Assembly: GCA_903904615.1 (NCBI GenBank)
Contig: CAIVDG010000339.1
Coordinates: forward strand, 1 to 6,151
From: an uncultured Acidimicrobiaceae bacterium
Lineage (GTDB): Bacteria; Actinomycetota; Acidimicrobiia; Acidimicrobiales; Ilumatobacteraceae
Length of the DNA stretch: 6,151 bases
Direction of reading: 5' to 3'
Of the stretch, positions 1 to 6,151 are shown one piece after another. A model generated the notes under the pieces. It had not been told where the DNA came from and did not search any database. It saw only the letters and a list, made by a program, of their open reading frames with translations. Position 1 is the first letter of the stretch. Each line of letters opens with the position of its first letter. The translations under genes and the position numbers were made by a program.

Positions 1-1070
1 GCGAACGAACCCATGACCAACATTGTGTAGATGGCAAGGTACGCCATGGACGAAGACAAGCCATCGCTTCCACGATGCGATGCAGCCTCGACACCCACCA
101 AGATGAAACCAGCATGGCTAATTGATGAATAGGCCAACATGCGCTTCACATTTGTCTGCACAACAGCCATTGTGGAGCCAACAAAAATTGTGAGAGTTGC
201 AAGAACCCAGACCACTGGTCGCCAGTCGTCAACTCGAGTGATAAGTCCCGACATCAACAAGCGAAGCAGTGCAGCAAATGCGGCCACTTTGCCGGCAGAC
301 GCCATATATGACGTCACCGAAGTTGGTGCACCTTCATACACATCTGGAGTCCACACCTGGAACGGGGCGGCTGAGACTTTGAACCCGAGGCCCACAAGCA
401 GCAGCCCGATTCCGATGAGGAGAAGTGCATCGTTATTGCCCGTGGTGAACTCTGCCGAGAGGCGATCGGAGATTCCTGAAATGCTGATGGCGCCCGTTGC
501 CCCATAGACAAGTGCAATTCCGTACAACAAGAATGCAGAAGCAAATCCGCCAAGAATGAAGTACTTCAAGCCTGCTTCTTGGCTTTGTTCACGACGACGA
601 TCACTTGCTGCCATGAGATACAGGGACAAGCTCAAGATTTCAAGCCCCAGGAACATGACGATGAGATTGTTAGACGCCACCATCACTATTGCGCCGATAG
701 ATGAAGTAAGCAGCAGGGCATAACGCTCAAGAGAATCGCCATTTGCGTCGTCATGATGTGCAGACATCAACAACGAAGCGCATACCACCGCAACCAAGAT
801 GACAATGGTCGCAAACATGGAGAAACGATCTTCAACGATGGCGTTTCCAACCAAGTAAGAACCCTTGTTGTAATACAACTCGTTCCAGCGCACAGCAGAT
901 GAAATGAGTGCAACTACTGCTGTTGTAATGGTGAATGTTGGAGCTACCCACCGCGCGAGCGAACCAGCCAGTGTGCTGAGCAACAGCACGCATGTTCCAC
1001 CCAAAAGAACAAGCAATGGAATCAGTTGACTCCACTGAATGTCAGGAGAAATGAGTCCTGCTGCGAACAT
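1..1070 (-). CDS. nuoN: NADH-quinone oxidoreductase subunit N, 3'-truncated by window edge
   Basis: This is the antiporter-like, proton-translocating membrane subunit NuoN (ND2 homologue) of complex I. The ATG at 1070 opens a frame without stops for 356 codons to the window edge; the family is usually about 480-530 residues, so roughly the last quarter to third lies outside. I translated it by hand. Landmarks are the membrane Glu in GLEILSLSLYLMA (E144, aligning with E. coli E133), Lys in GLKYFILGG (K169), Lys in GFKVSAAPFQVWTPDVYEGAP (K231, like E. coli K217), Lys in ASAGKVAAF (K261, like K247) and His in AYSSISHAGF (H319, like H305). The channel Lys near E. coli K395 would lie beyond the window. 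Many hydrophobic segments alternate with short loops, as expected for an inner-membrane protein. The start shares its A with the nuoM stop (TGATG), and GAGGGAGG at 1077-1084 sits 6 nt upstream, a strong ribosome-binding site. Identification is firm; residue equivalences come from remembered E. coli numbering. Confidence 0.97.
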   Translation of the reverse strand, partial: MFAAGLISPDIQWSQLIPLLVLLGGTCVLLLSTLAGSLARWVAPTFTITTAVVALISSAVRWNELYYNKGSYLVGNAIVEDRFSMFATIVILVAVVCASLLMSAHHDDANGDSLERYALLLTSSIGAIVMVASNNLIVMFLGLEILSLSLYLMAASDRRREQSQEAGLKYFILGGFASAFLLYGIALVYGATGAISISGISDRLSAEFTTGNNDALLLIGIGLLLVGLGFKVSAAPFQVWTPDVYEGAPTSVTSYMASAGKVAAFAALLRLLMSGLITRVDDWRPVVWVLATLTIFVGSTMAVVQTNVKRMLAYSSISHAGFILVGVEAASHRGSDGLSSSMAYLAIYTMLVMGSF

Positions 1071-2671
1071 CACTCGCCTCCCTCGTGGTCGGATTCAGAA
1101 TGCGTAGAGGACCCATGAGTCGCACCGGCTGGCGCAACGTAATTGGAGTGCTTCTCGACGTGAGTAATCAAACGATCAACGGATGGTTCAATGCGTTCCA
1201 GCATCGGCTTTGGATACAAGCCAGTGAAACCAATGAGACCAATAAACACCAAGAGAAGAGCACCCTCTTTGAGCGTGATTTCTGGGAACGAAGAGTTCGC
1301 CTCGTCTGGTTCGCCATGGAAGACACGCTGGTAGGCCCACAACAAATACAAAGCCGCAAGAATGACACCTGTGGCAGCAACGATGGTCCACCAGCGGGCG
1401 GTTTCAAAAGACCCGATGAGTATTAGGAACTCTCCAACGAATCCGTTCAGGCCAGGTACGCCAATTGACGACAACATAACAACCATGAATGCCGCAGCGA
1501 ATATTGGTGCTACAGATTGAATGCCCTTCAACTCTGCAATCACGCGAGTGTGACGACGTTCGTAGATCATTCCGACCAGCAAGAACAAGGCACCCGTAGA
1601 AACTCCGTGGTTCACCATTTGCATGACACCACCGGTGAGCGACTGGGATGTGATGGCGAATGTTCCGAGGACAATGAATCCGAGGTGAGCGACAGATGAG
1701 TACGCCACCAAGCGCTTCAAATCTTTCTGCATTGTTGCCGCAATTGCGCCGTACAGAATTCCGATCGTGGCAAGTGTGAGGAACACTGGTTTTGCCCACA
1801 CTGTTGCTTCGGGAAACAGATACAAACCGAAACGCAGGAATCCGTATGTTCCCATCTTCAACAGAACGCCAGCAAGGATGACCGACCCACCTGTAGGTGC
1901 TTGCGTGTGTGCGTCAGGCAACCATGTGTGAAGCGGGAATACGGGCACTTTGACCGCGAATGCAATTGCGAACGACAGGAACAGCCAGCGCCCAGTGTTG
2001 GTGGAGAAACTTGCCTTCTCCGCAATGGTGACAAGGTCGAAAGTGAGATAACCAATGTCTCGACGTGCAAGAGCGGCTGTGGCCACAATGCCCACCAACA
2101 TAAATGCTGACCCGAACATCGTGTACAAGAAGAACTTCGTTGCCGCATAAACGCGCTTGTCGTAGCCCCATCCACCAATGAGGAAATACATGGGGACCAG
2201 AACAATTTCGAAGAAGATGAAGAAGAGGAACAAGTCGAGGCTGAGGAAGCTTCCCATGACGCCTGCTTCAAGAAGCAAGATCCACGACATGTAACGCTTT
2301 TCATTGTGATGTGGATCAATTCCCAGAATGACCAGCGGGAACAAAATTCCGGTGAGTACAACAAGGAATAATGAAATACCATCGACGCCCAAGTGCCACG
2401 AGATTCCCCAGCGTGAAATCCAGTCGTGTTGAGACACAAACTGGAATCCGCCGTCATGAGTAGAGAACTGACCAAGCATCCACAACGACAATGCACCTGT
2501 GGCAACGCTGACCAATGCAGCAGTCAGCTTGATGTACTCCGGACGTCGGTTGCTGAGTAACGCGATAGCCACCGAACCCAAAAGCGGAAGCAGAATGAGC
2601 AGAGTTAAGACGGGGAACGAAGCAACCGTTTCCGATGTAGATGAACTTGCAAGAAGCGCAGAAAACGACAT
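1070..2671 (-). CDS. nuoM: NADH-quinone oxidoreductase subunit M
   Basis: This is the antiporter-like proton-pumping subunit NuoM (ND4 homologue), in the middle of the distal membrane arm between NuoL and NuoN. I choose the ATG at 2671, giving 533 residues and the start MSFSALLASS. The longer reading from GTG at 2698 would overlap nuoL by 28 bases, lacks a good upstream Shine-Dalgarno site and adds a charged MVPRERSSL leader; the ATG has AGAGGAG 7 nt upstream. Key residues in the 533-residue numbering are Glu in FFEIVLVPMYF (E155), Lys in AFAVKVPVFPLHTWLPDAH (K241), Lys in GVLLKMGTYGF (K272), His in AYSSVAHLGF (H329), His in MVNHGVSTGA (H355) and Glu in GFVGEFLIL (E414). These match the proton-path set of E. 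coli NuoM (E144, K234, K265, H322, H348, E407). The tail after about residue 500 is hydrophilic and rich in His, Ser and acidic residues. The stop TGA shares a base with the nuoN start. Confidence 0.97.
   Translation of the reverse strand: MSFSALLASSSTSETVASFPVLTLLILLPLLGSVAIALLSNRRPEYIKLTAALVSVATGALSLWMLGQFSTHDGGFQFVSQHDWISRWGISWHLGVDGISLFLVVLTGILFPLVILGIDPHHNEKRYMSWILLLEAGVMGSFLSLDLFLFFIFFEIVLVPMYFLIGGWGYDKRVYAATKFFLYTMFGSAFMLVGIVATAALARRDIGYLTFDLVTIAEKASFSTNTGRWLFLSFAIAFAVKVPVFPLHTWLPDAHTQAPTGGSVILAGVLLKMGTYGFLRFGLYLFPEATVWAKPVFLTLATIGILYGAIAATMQKDLKRLVAYSSVAHLGFIVLGTFAITSQSLTGGVMQMVNHGVSTGALFLLVGMIYERRHTRVIAELKGIQSVAPIFAAAFMVVMLSSIGVPGLNGFVGEFLILIGSFETARWWTIVAATGVILAALYLLWAYQRVFHGEPDEANSSFPEITLKEGALLLVFIGLIGFTGLYPKPMLERIEPSVDRLITHVEKHSNYVAPAGATHGSSTHSESDHEGGE
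1077..1084 (-). promoter_or_regulatory. Strong ribosome-binding site for nuoN
   Basis: The minus strand reads GAGGGAGG inside the last codons of nuoM (encoding part of HEGGE), 6 nt before the nuoN ATG at 1070. It confirms this start, which otherwise overlaps the nuoM stop by one base. Confidence 0.75.
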
Positions 2672-4581
2672 CAGAGAACTCCTCTCACGAGGAACCACGC
2701 CAGCATGAGCACCACGCCGATTCCGATGATGAGTGCATAGGAACGAACAAAGCCGGACTGAACACGACTGAGCAATCCACTAGCAGTGCGTACTTGCTGA
2801 CCAACGCCAACCACTGCGCCGTCAACAACGGTTGCGTCGAATGCTGCAACTGCATCAAATGCTTTGTAACCAGGACCGCCAACGACTGCCGAGACAGCAG
2901 AGTCATAGCGCCATGCGTCGGCGAGAATCTGTGGCTCGATGGCCTTGAATTTGCCTTTCGCATACACGGCAATGGATGCAGCAATACCTGCGCTTGCAAT
3001 GATGACTGCGAGGCCTAAGAGCAACCACTTGTTCTCGTACGCCCACGTTTTGTGAATGTCGGCTTCCGCATGATGCACAACTGGCTCAAGCCAATGCTCA
3101 AGCCAATGCGTCTCTTTCGAGAACGGCAACTGCATGACTCCACCCACAACGGACAAGCCCGCCAGAACCACAAGTGGCGTCAACATTGTCCACGGACTTT
3201 CGTGTGGAGTGTGATCACCGTGTGCACCGTGCTCTTCGGAATGATCGTGCCAACGAGCTTCGCCGTAGAACACCATGATGACCTGGCGAGTCATGTAGTA
3301 CGCAGTGAGCAATGCTGTAACAACACCGATGACATACAGCGCACGGTTGTTGGCGAATGCATACAACAAGATTTCGTCTTTTGACCAGAAGCCAGCAAAC
3401 GGTGGAACACCGGCAATAGCGAGCCAGCCAATGATGAACGTAAACCCAGTAATTGGCATGACCTTGCGCAACGCCCCCATGCGACGCATGTCTTGCTCGT
3501 GATGCATTCCGTGAATAACGGAACCAGAGCCCAAGAACAACAACGCCTTGAAGAACGCGTGTGTGACCATGTGGAAGATTGCAGCGACGTACGCACCAGA
3601 TCCAATAGCCAAGAACATGAAGCCAAGCTGCGACACCGTTGAATACGCGAGCACCTTCTTAATGTCGGTTTGAGCAACTGCGATTGTGGCAGCAAACAAA
3701 GCGGTGAGCGCACCGACAGTGGCAATGACATCGCCCGCCCATGGGTAGGACGCATGGAGAACTGGTGCCATGCGTGTCAGCAAGAACACACCGGAGGTCA
3801 CCATGGTTGCAGCGTGAATAAGTGCAGAGACTGGAGTTGGGCCTTCCATCGCATCGGGCAACCACAGATACAGCGGCAACTGTGCGCTCTTTCCGCAAGC
3901 ACCAACGAACAACATAAGTGCAATACCTGTTGCTGTGACAGAGGCAAGACCACCGTTTTCGGCGGCGTGGTTGATTCCTTCGTACGACAATGTTCCAACG
4001 GCACTGAAGGCCATGAACATCGCGACCATCATTCCCCAGTCACCAACGCGGTTCGTGACGAATGCTTTCTTTCCAGCCGTGGCGGCGGAGTCACGTGTGT
4101 GCCAGAACGAGATGAGGAAATAGGAACATGCCCCCACGCCTTCCCAGCCCAGGAACGTGACCAGAAGGTTTTCGCCCAGCACCAACATCAACATGGAGAA
4201 CACGAACAAGTTCAAGTACATGAAGAACTTGGGGAACTTTGGATCGCCGTGCATGTAACCAATGGCGTACAAGTGAATAAGCGAGCCGATTCCGGTGATG
4301 AACAAAGCCATGGTGATGCTGAGTGGATCAACAAGCCATGCCATGTCGATTTCTAAAGAACCAACGGGTACCCAGGAGAAAAGGGTGACCACACGGTGGC
4401 GCTCTTCTGTGGGCAATGACAGCAGCTCGAAATAGGTGAGAGCGACAACAACAAACGACGAAGCCGTCATCAGCGTTGCCAATACTCCAGCGTATGGCTC
4501 TCCGAGTTTGCGACCGAAGAGGACAATAAGGAGGAACCCTGTAAGTGGAAGGGCAGGAACAAGCCAGATGAGGTCCAACAT
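2671..4581 (-). CDS. nuoL: NADH-quinone oxidoreductase subunit L
   Basis: This is NuoL (ND5 homologue), the most distal antiporter-like proton pump of complex I, 636 residues from an ATG at 4581; this is within the usual family range. Channel residues are visible in order: Glu in TFLGWEGVGACSYFLI (E147), Arg and Asp in TNRVGDWGM (R177, D180), Lys in GACGKSAQLPLYLWLPDAM (K231), His in SALIHAATMV (H256), His and Lys in HMVTHAFFKALLFL (H337, H341, K345) and Lys in GFWSKDEIL (K401). These align with E. coli E144, D178, K229, H254, H334, H338, K342 and K399. After the antiporter core come a hydrophobic helix at about 519-541, an amphipathic stretch at about 546-595 that should be the lateral helix running along NuoM and NuoN, and a final anchoring helix at about 614-632. 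Oddities are a His-rich loop (445-460) and an exact HWLE-HWLE duplication (492-499). The nuoK stop is 7 nt upstream, with a modest AAGGGA 10 nt before the ATG. Confidence 0.98.
   Translation of the reverse strand: MLDLIWLVPALPLTGFLLIVLFGRKLGEPYAGVLATLMTASSFVVVALTYFELLSLPTEERHRVVTLFSWVPVGSLEIDMAWLVDPLSITMALFITGIGSLIHLYAIGYMHGDPKFPKFFMYLNLFVFSMLMLVLGENLLVTFLGWEGVGACSYFLISFWHTRDSAATAGKKAFVTNRVGDWGMMVAMFMAFSAVGTLSYEGINHAAENGGLASVTATGIALMLFVGACGKSAQLPLYLWLPDAMEGPTPVSALIHAATMVTSGVFLLTRMAPVLHASYPWAGDVIATVGALTALFAATIAVAQTDIKKVLAYSTVSQLGFMFLAIGSGAYVAAIFHMVTHAFFKALLFLGSGSVIHGMHHEQDMRRMGALRKVMPITGFTFIIGWLAIAGVPPFAGFWSKDEILLYAFANNRALYVIGVVTALLTAYYMTRQVIMVFYGEARWHDHSEEHGAHGDHTPHESPWTMLTPLVVLAGLSVVGGVMQLPFSKETHWLEHWLEPVVHHAEADIHKTWAYENKWLLLGLAVIIASAGIAASIAVYAKGKFKAIEPQILADAWRYDSAVSAVVGGPGYKAFDAVAAFDATVVDGAVVGVGQQVRTASGLLSRVQSGFVRSYALIIGIGVVLMLAWFLVRGVL
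2679..2685 (-). promoter_or_regulatory. Ribosome-binding site that decides the nuoM start
   Basis: On the minus strand the sequence AGAGGAG lies within the last codons of nuoL, 7 nt before the ATG at 2671. Its match to the 16S anti-Shine-Dalgarno sequence and its ideal spacing favour the ATG over the GTG at 2698 as the nuoM start. The 1-base TGATG stop-start overlap, repeated at other junctions in this operon, supports the same choice. Confidence 0.8.
3084..3109. repeat. Perfect 12-bp tandem duplication inside nuoL
   Basis: The plus-strand unit GCTCAAGCCAAT occurs twice without mismatch at 3084-3095 and 3096-3107, and two further matching bases follow (3108-3109). Being a multiple of three, it keeps the frame and encodes HWLE twice (NuoL residues 492-499) with the same codons in both copies (CAT TGG CTT GAG). 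It lies in the loop between the antiporter core and the C-terminal helices. The identical codons suggest replication slippage, but this is inferred. Confidence 0.9.
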
Positions 4582-4588
4582 GAGTTCG

Positions 4589-4915
4589 TTATCCCTTCAG
4601 CGCCGTCAGGTCGTCGGCGGTGAGGCCGTTTCGACGTCGCATGATTGCCACAACAATTCCAAGTCCCACAACTACTTCTGCCGCAGCAACCACCATGACG
4701 AAGAAGACAACAACTTGTCCGTTGATGTCATTCACAGCAGTAGCGAGAGTGACAAAGGTGAGGTTGACCGCATTCAACATAAGTTCAATACACATGAACA
4801 TGACCAAGGGGTTACGGCGCACCATCACTCCGAATGTGCCAATGCCAAACAAAACGGCCGCCAGAATGAGGTACCACGTGTCGGTGGGCTGAATTGCAGC
4901 AATCATTGACGTCAC
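4589..4915 (-). CDS. nuoK: NADH-quinone oxidoreductase subunit K
   Basis: This is NuoK (ND4L homologue), a small three-helix membrane subunit that links the quinone-proximal part of the arm to the antiporter subunits and carries part of a proton path. From GTG at 4915 it has 108 residues, near the usual 100 or so. The two intramembrane glutamates are present 36 residues apart: E44 in MCIELMLNAVNL and E80 in AAAEVVVGLGIVVAI, matching E. coli E36 and E72. Hydrophobic segments fall at about 13-31, 37-60 and 68-92, with a short basic then polar tail. The start is slightly uncertain. GTG at 4915 overlaps the nuoJ stop by four bases (GTGA) and has GGAG 7 nt upstream, but an in-frame ATG at 4906 with AGGGAA 9 nt upstream would give 105 residues. 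The choice does not affect function. Confidence 0.96.
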   Translation of the reverse strand: MTSMIAAIQPTDTWYLILAAVLFGIGTFGVMVRRNPLVMFMCIELMLNAVNLTFVTLATAVNDINGQVVVFFVMVVAAAEVVVGLGIVVAIMRRRNGLTADDLTALKG

Positions 4916-5451
4916 TTCCCTGCTCCACTCGACTTCACGCGACGAGCCATTAGGACCGTTCCGATGACTGCGACCAAGAGAAGCACCGAAGTGAGTTCAA
5001 ATGCAAAAACGTTGTCGCTGAAAATAGAACGTGCGAGTTGGCGAACGTTCTCATCGGGGTTCTCCACTGTGGTGGCGGCGATTCCGCTGCCACGACTCAC
5101 CAAGACATCGTCGGCTGCAACGATGGCGGCGATGAGAATGCCCATGATGCCCAGGCCAATGATGGCGGCAAGAGGACGTTGCACCGTAATGGGTTCAATG
5201 TTGATGTCTTCTGTCTTGTCGACACCCAACAACATGATGACGAACAGAAAAAGAACCACGATTGCGCCGGCGTACACAATGACCTGAACAGCTGCCAGAA
5301 AATGTGCATTGTGAGACACGAACATGACAGCAATGCCGAACAAAGTAAGCACCAAGCTGAGTGCAGCATGAACCGGATTCGAGCGCGTGATGACACCGAG
5401 CGCTCCGCCCAGCACCATGGCAGCGGCCAATACAAAGACCACCAGTTCCAT
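4912..5451 (-). CDS. nuoJ: NADH-quinone oxidoreductase subunit J
   Basis: This is NuoJ (ND6 homologue), a five-helix membrane subunit beside NuoH, A and K whose third helix is thought to switch conformation during coupling. It has 179 residues from ATG at 5451, a normal length. The family signature is clear: the N-terminal segment leads into TRSNPVHAALSLVLTLFGIA (22-41), followed by AAVQVIVYAGAIVVLFLFVI (53-72), which contains the conserved Tyr (Y60, like E. coli Y59) and the glycine-containing third helix. A fourth helix lies at about 93-112, then a polar loop (about 113-150), then the last helix (about 151-169) and a short basic end. The start shares its A with the nuoI stop (TAATG), and GGAGAGGA at 5458-5465 lies 6 nt upstream, a strong ribosome-binding site. 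The stop overlaps the nuoK start. Nothing in it is unusual. Confidence 0.96.
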   Translation of the reverse strand: MELVVFVLAAAMVLGGALGVITRSNPVHAALSLVLTLFGIAVMFVSHNAHFLAAVQVIVYAGAIVVLFLFVIMLLGVDKTEDINIEPITVQRPLAAIIGLGIMGILIAAIVAADDVLVSRGSGIAATTVENPDENVRQLARSIFSDNVFAFELTSVLLLVAVIGTVLMARRVKSSGAGK

Positions 5452-6107
5452 TAGTGGTCCTCTCCGTCCGATGCATCGCGAACATCTTGCGTTGGTTCAG
5501 GAGTACGAACTCCGTATCCCAACTCGCCACTCCACGACACCACACCTTCAAAAGTTGCATCTCCGGCAGGTGCAGTTGCACGCATCCAGCCAGAAGTGTT
5601 GAGGTCTTCTCCCTCACGCCAGTCTTCCCACGGCATGTGCTGAGGTTTGCCATCGTCTCCGACAAGAAGTTCCGACTTGGTGTAGATGGCATCGCGACGA
5701 TTGGTGAAGGAGAATTCAAACAATTTTGTTTCAGTAATGGCCTCTGTAGGACACGCCTCGACGCACAAGTCGCAGTGGATGCAACGCAAGTAGTTGATCT
5801 CGTAGACAAACCCGAATCGCTCACCCGGAGATGTTGGATTGTCGGGATCGTTGTCGGCACCACGAACGTAGATGCACTTTGCCGGACACACACCAGCGCA
5901 CAGCTCGCAACCAATGCACTTCTCCATACCGTCTTCATAACGGTTCAGAACGTGGCGGCCGTGCAGACGCTCTGGCTTCTCGATCTTCTCGTCGTGCTCG
6001 TCACGGTTCTTGCGCTTAAAGACGCGACCGCCCGAGTATTCCGTTGTGACCTTGTTCTTTGCACCATGCTGACGCATAGTGACGAGGAATCCACCGAAGT
6101 AACCCAT
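5451..6107 (-). CDS. nuoI: NADH-quinone oxidoreductase subunit I (2x 4Fe-4S ferredoxin type), with C-terminal extension
   Basis: This is NuoI (TYKY/NDUFS8 homologue), the peripheral-arm subunit that holds clusters N6a and N6b and passes electrons to N2 in NuoB near the quinone site. It has 218 residues from ATG at 6107. A short amphipathic N-terminus (about 1-20) that would lie against the membrane is followed by a highly charged segment and RLHGRHVLNR (47-56). The first cluster motif is CIGCELCAGVCP (C64, C67, C70, C74) and the second CIHCDLCVEACP (C109, C112, C115, C119), so all eight ligands are present. RDAIYTKSELLV (138-149) is the usual end of the core fold. About 65 residues follow, rich in Trp, Gly and acidic residues and ending in DGEDH; many NuoI proteins stop near 160-180. 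The start forms TAATG with the nuoH stop. The nearest Shine-Dalgarno-like GGAG (6118-6121) is 10 nt away, so initiation may rely on coupling. Confidence 0.97.
   Translation of the reverse strand: MGYFGGFLVTMRQHGAKNKVTTEYSGGRVFKRKNRDEHDEKIEKPERLHGRHVLNRYEDGMEKCIGCELCAGVCPAKCIYVRGADNDPDNPTSPGERFGFVYEINYLRCIHCDLCVEACPTEAITETKLFEFSFTNRRDAIYTKSELLVGDDGKPQHMPWEDWREGEDLNTSGWMRATAPAGDATFEGVVSWSGELGYGVRTPEPTQDVRDASDGEDH
5458..5465 (-). promoter_or_regulatory. Strong ribosome-binding site for nuoJ
   Basis: The minus strand reads GGAGAGGA within the last codons of nuoI, 6 nt before the nuoJ ATG at 5451. It supports this start and the 1-base TAATG overlap with nuoI. Confidence 0.75.
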
Positions 6108-6151
6108 TAGAAGCTCGCTCCGTTCTTCTCGCGATTGCGTCGGCTGACTAC
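6107..6151 (-). CDS. nuoH: NADH-quinone oxidoreductase subunit H, C-terminal end only
   Basis: Fourteen codons and a TAA stop run into the nuoI start in the reading VVSRRNREKNGASF. I assign this to NuoH (ND1 homologue, the membrane subunit forming much of the quinone chamber) from position: nuoH normally comes directly before nuoI, and a basic hydrophilic tail after the last helix suits the NuoH C-terminus. The fragment alone is too short to identify by sequence. The stop TAA shares a base with the ATG of nuoI, the same junction style as elsewhere in this operon. Confidence 0.75.
   Translation of the reverse strand, partial: VVSRRNREKNGASF

Noticed and set aside
2204..2236. A purine-rich AAG/GAA run on the plus strand that looks like a low-complexity repeat
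   Set aside because: It is the complement of Phe and Leu codons encoding the FLFFIFFEIVL helix of NuoM, so it is explained by coding content.
1858..2505. A 215-codon minus-strand frame inside nuoM
   Set aside because: It is an out-of-frame reading of nuoM; the runs of Ser come from the Phe/Leu codons of membrane helices read one base off.
3670..4356. A 228-codon open frame on the plus strand inside nuoL
   Set aside because: The translation is rich in Cys, His and Gln without a fold pattern, it is antisense to highly conserved NuoL segments, and it has no visible family motif. It is a shadow frame.
4582..4588. Possible promoter or terminator in the nuoK-nuoL gap
   Set aside because: The gap is only 7 nt, with no hairpin or -10/-35-like sequence that stands out from the surrounding coding DNA.
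5195..5938. A 247-codon minus-strand frame overlapping nuoI and nuoJ in another frame
   Set aside because: It crosses two firmly identified genes and its composition (Ser, Cys and Arg rich) is typical of an out-of-frame reading.
5454..6110. A 218-codon open frame on the plus strand lying almost exactly opposite nuoI
   Set aside because: Its bounds merely mirror nuoI because of codon complementarity. The translation has no recognisable domain, while the minus strand holds a full ferredoxin-type NuoI with all eight cluster cysteines.

Overview
The window is a continuous piece of a bacterial respiratory complex I (NADH:quinone oxidoreductase, type I NDH) operon. Every gene is read on the minus strand, so transcription runs from high to low coordinates: nuoH (last 14 codons only), nuoI, nuoJ, nuoK, nuoL, nuoM and nuoN (first 356 codons). 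This is the canonical H-I-J-K-L-M-N order of the 14-subunit operon. Essentially every base is coding: the only intergenic gap is 7 nt, between nuoK and nuoL. I see no promoter, terminator, RNA gene, mobile element or CRISPR array.

The genes are tightly linked. Four junctions (H/I, I/J, L/M, M/N) share one base as TAATG or TGATG. J/K overlaps by four bases (GTGA), and K/L is separated by 7 nt. Most starts have a purine-rich ribosome-binding site inside the end of the preceding gene. This favours one polycistronic mRNA with translational coupling.

Functionally, NuoI carries two 4Fe-4S clusters (N6a/N6b) that pass electrons toward the quinone site formed with NuoH and others. NuoH, J and K form the proximal membrane part, and NuoN, M and L are the three antiporter-like proton pumps of the distal arm. 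The signature charged residues (channel Glu/Lys/His in L, M and N; the two membrane Glu of NuoK) can all be read in the parts present, so the machine looks intact.

The organism is probably an actinobacterium, possibly of the Acidimicrobiia. This is a judgement from the style of NuoI (N-terminal RLHGRHVLNR stretch, CIHCDLC second motif, long acidic tail), together with a moderate G+C near one half by rough count. It is not proven by the sequence. I found no undescribed system here. The most notable local details are a perfect 12-bp tandem duplication inside nuoL, the long C-terminal extension of NuoI, and a NuoM start that is easily mis-called 27 bases too early.
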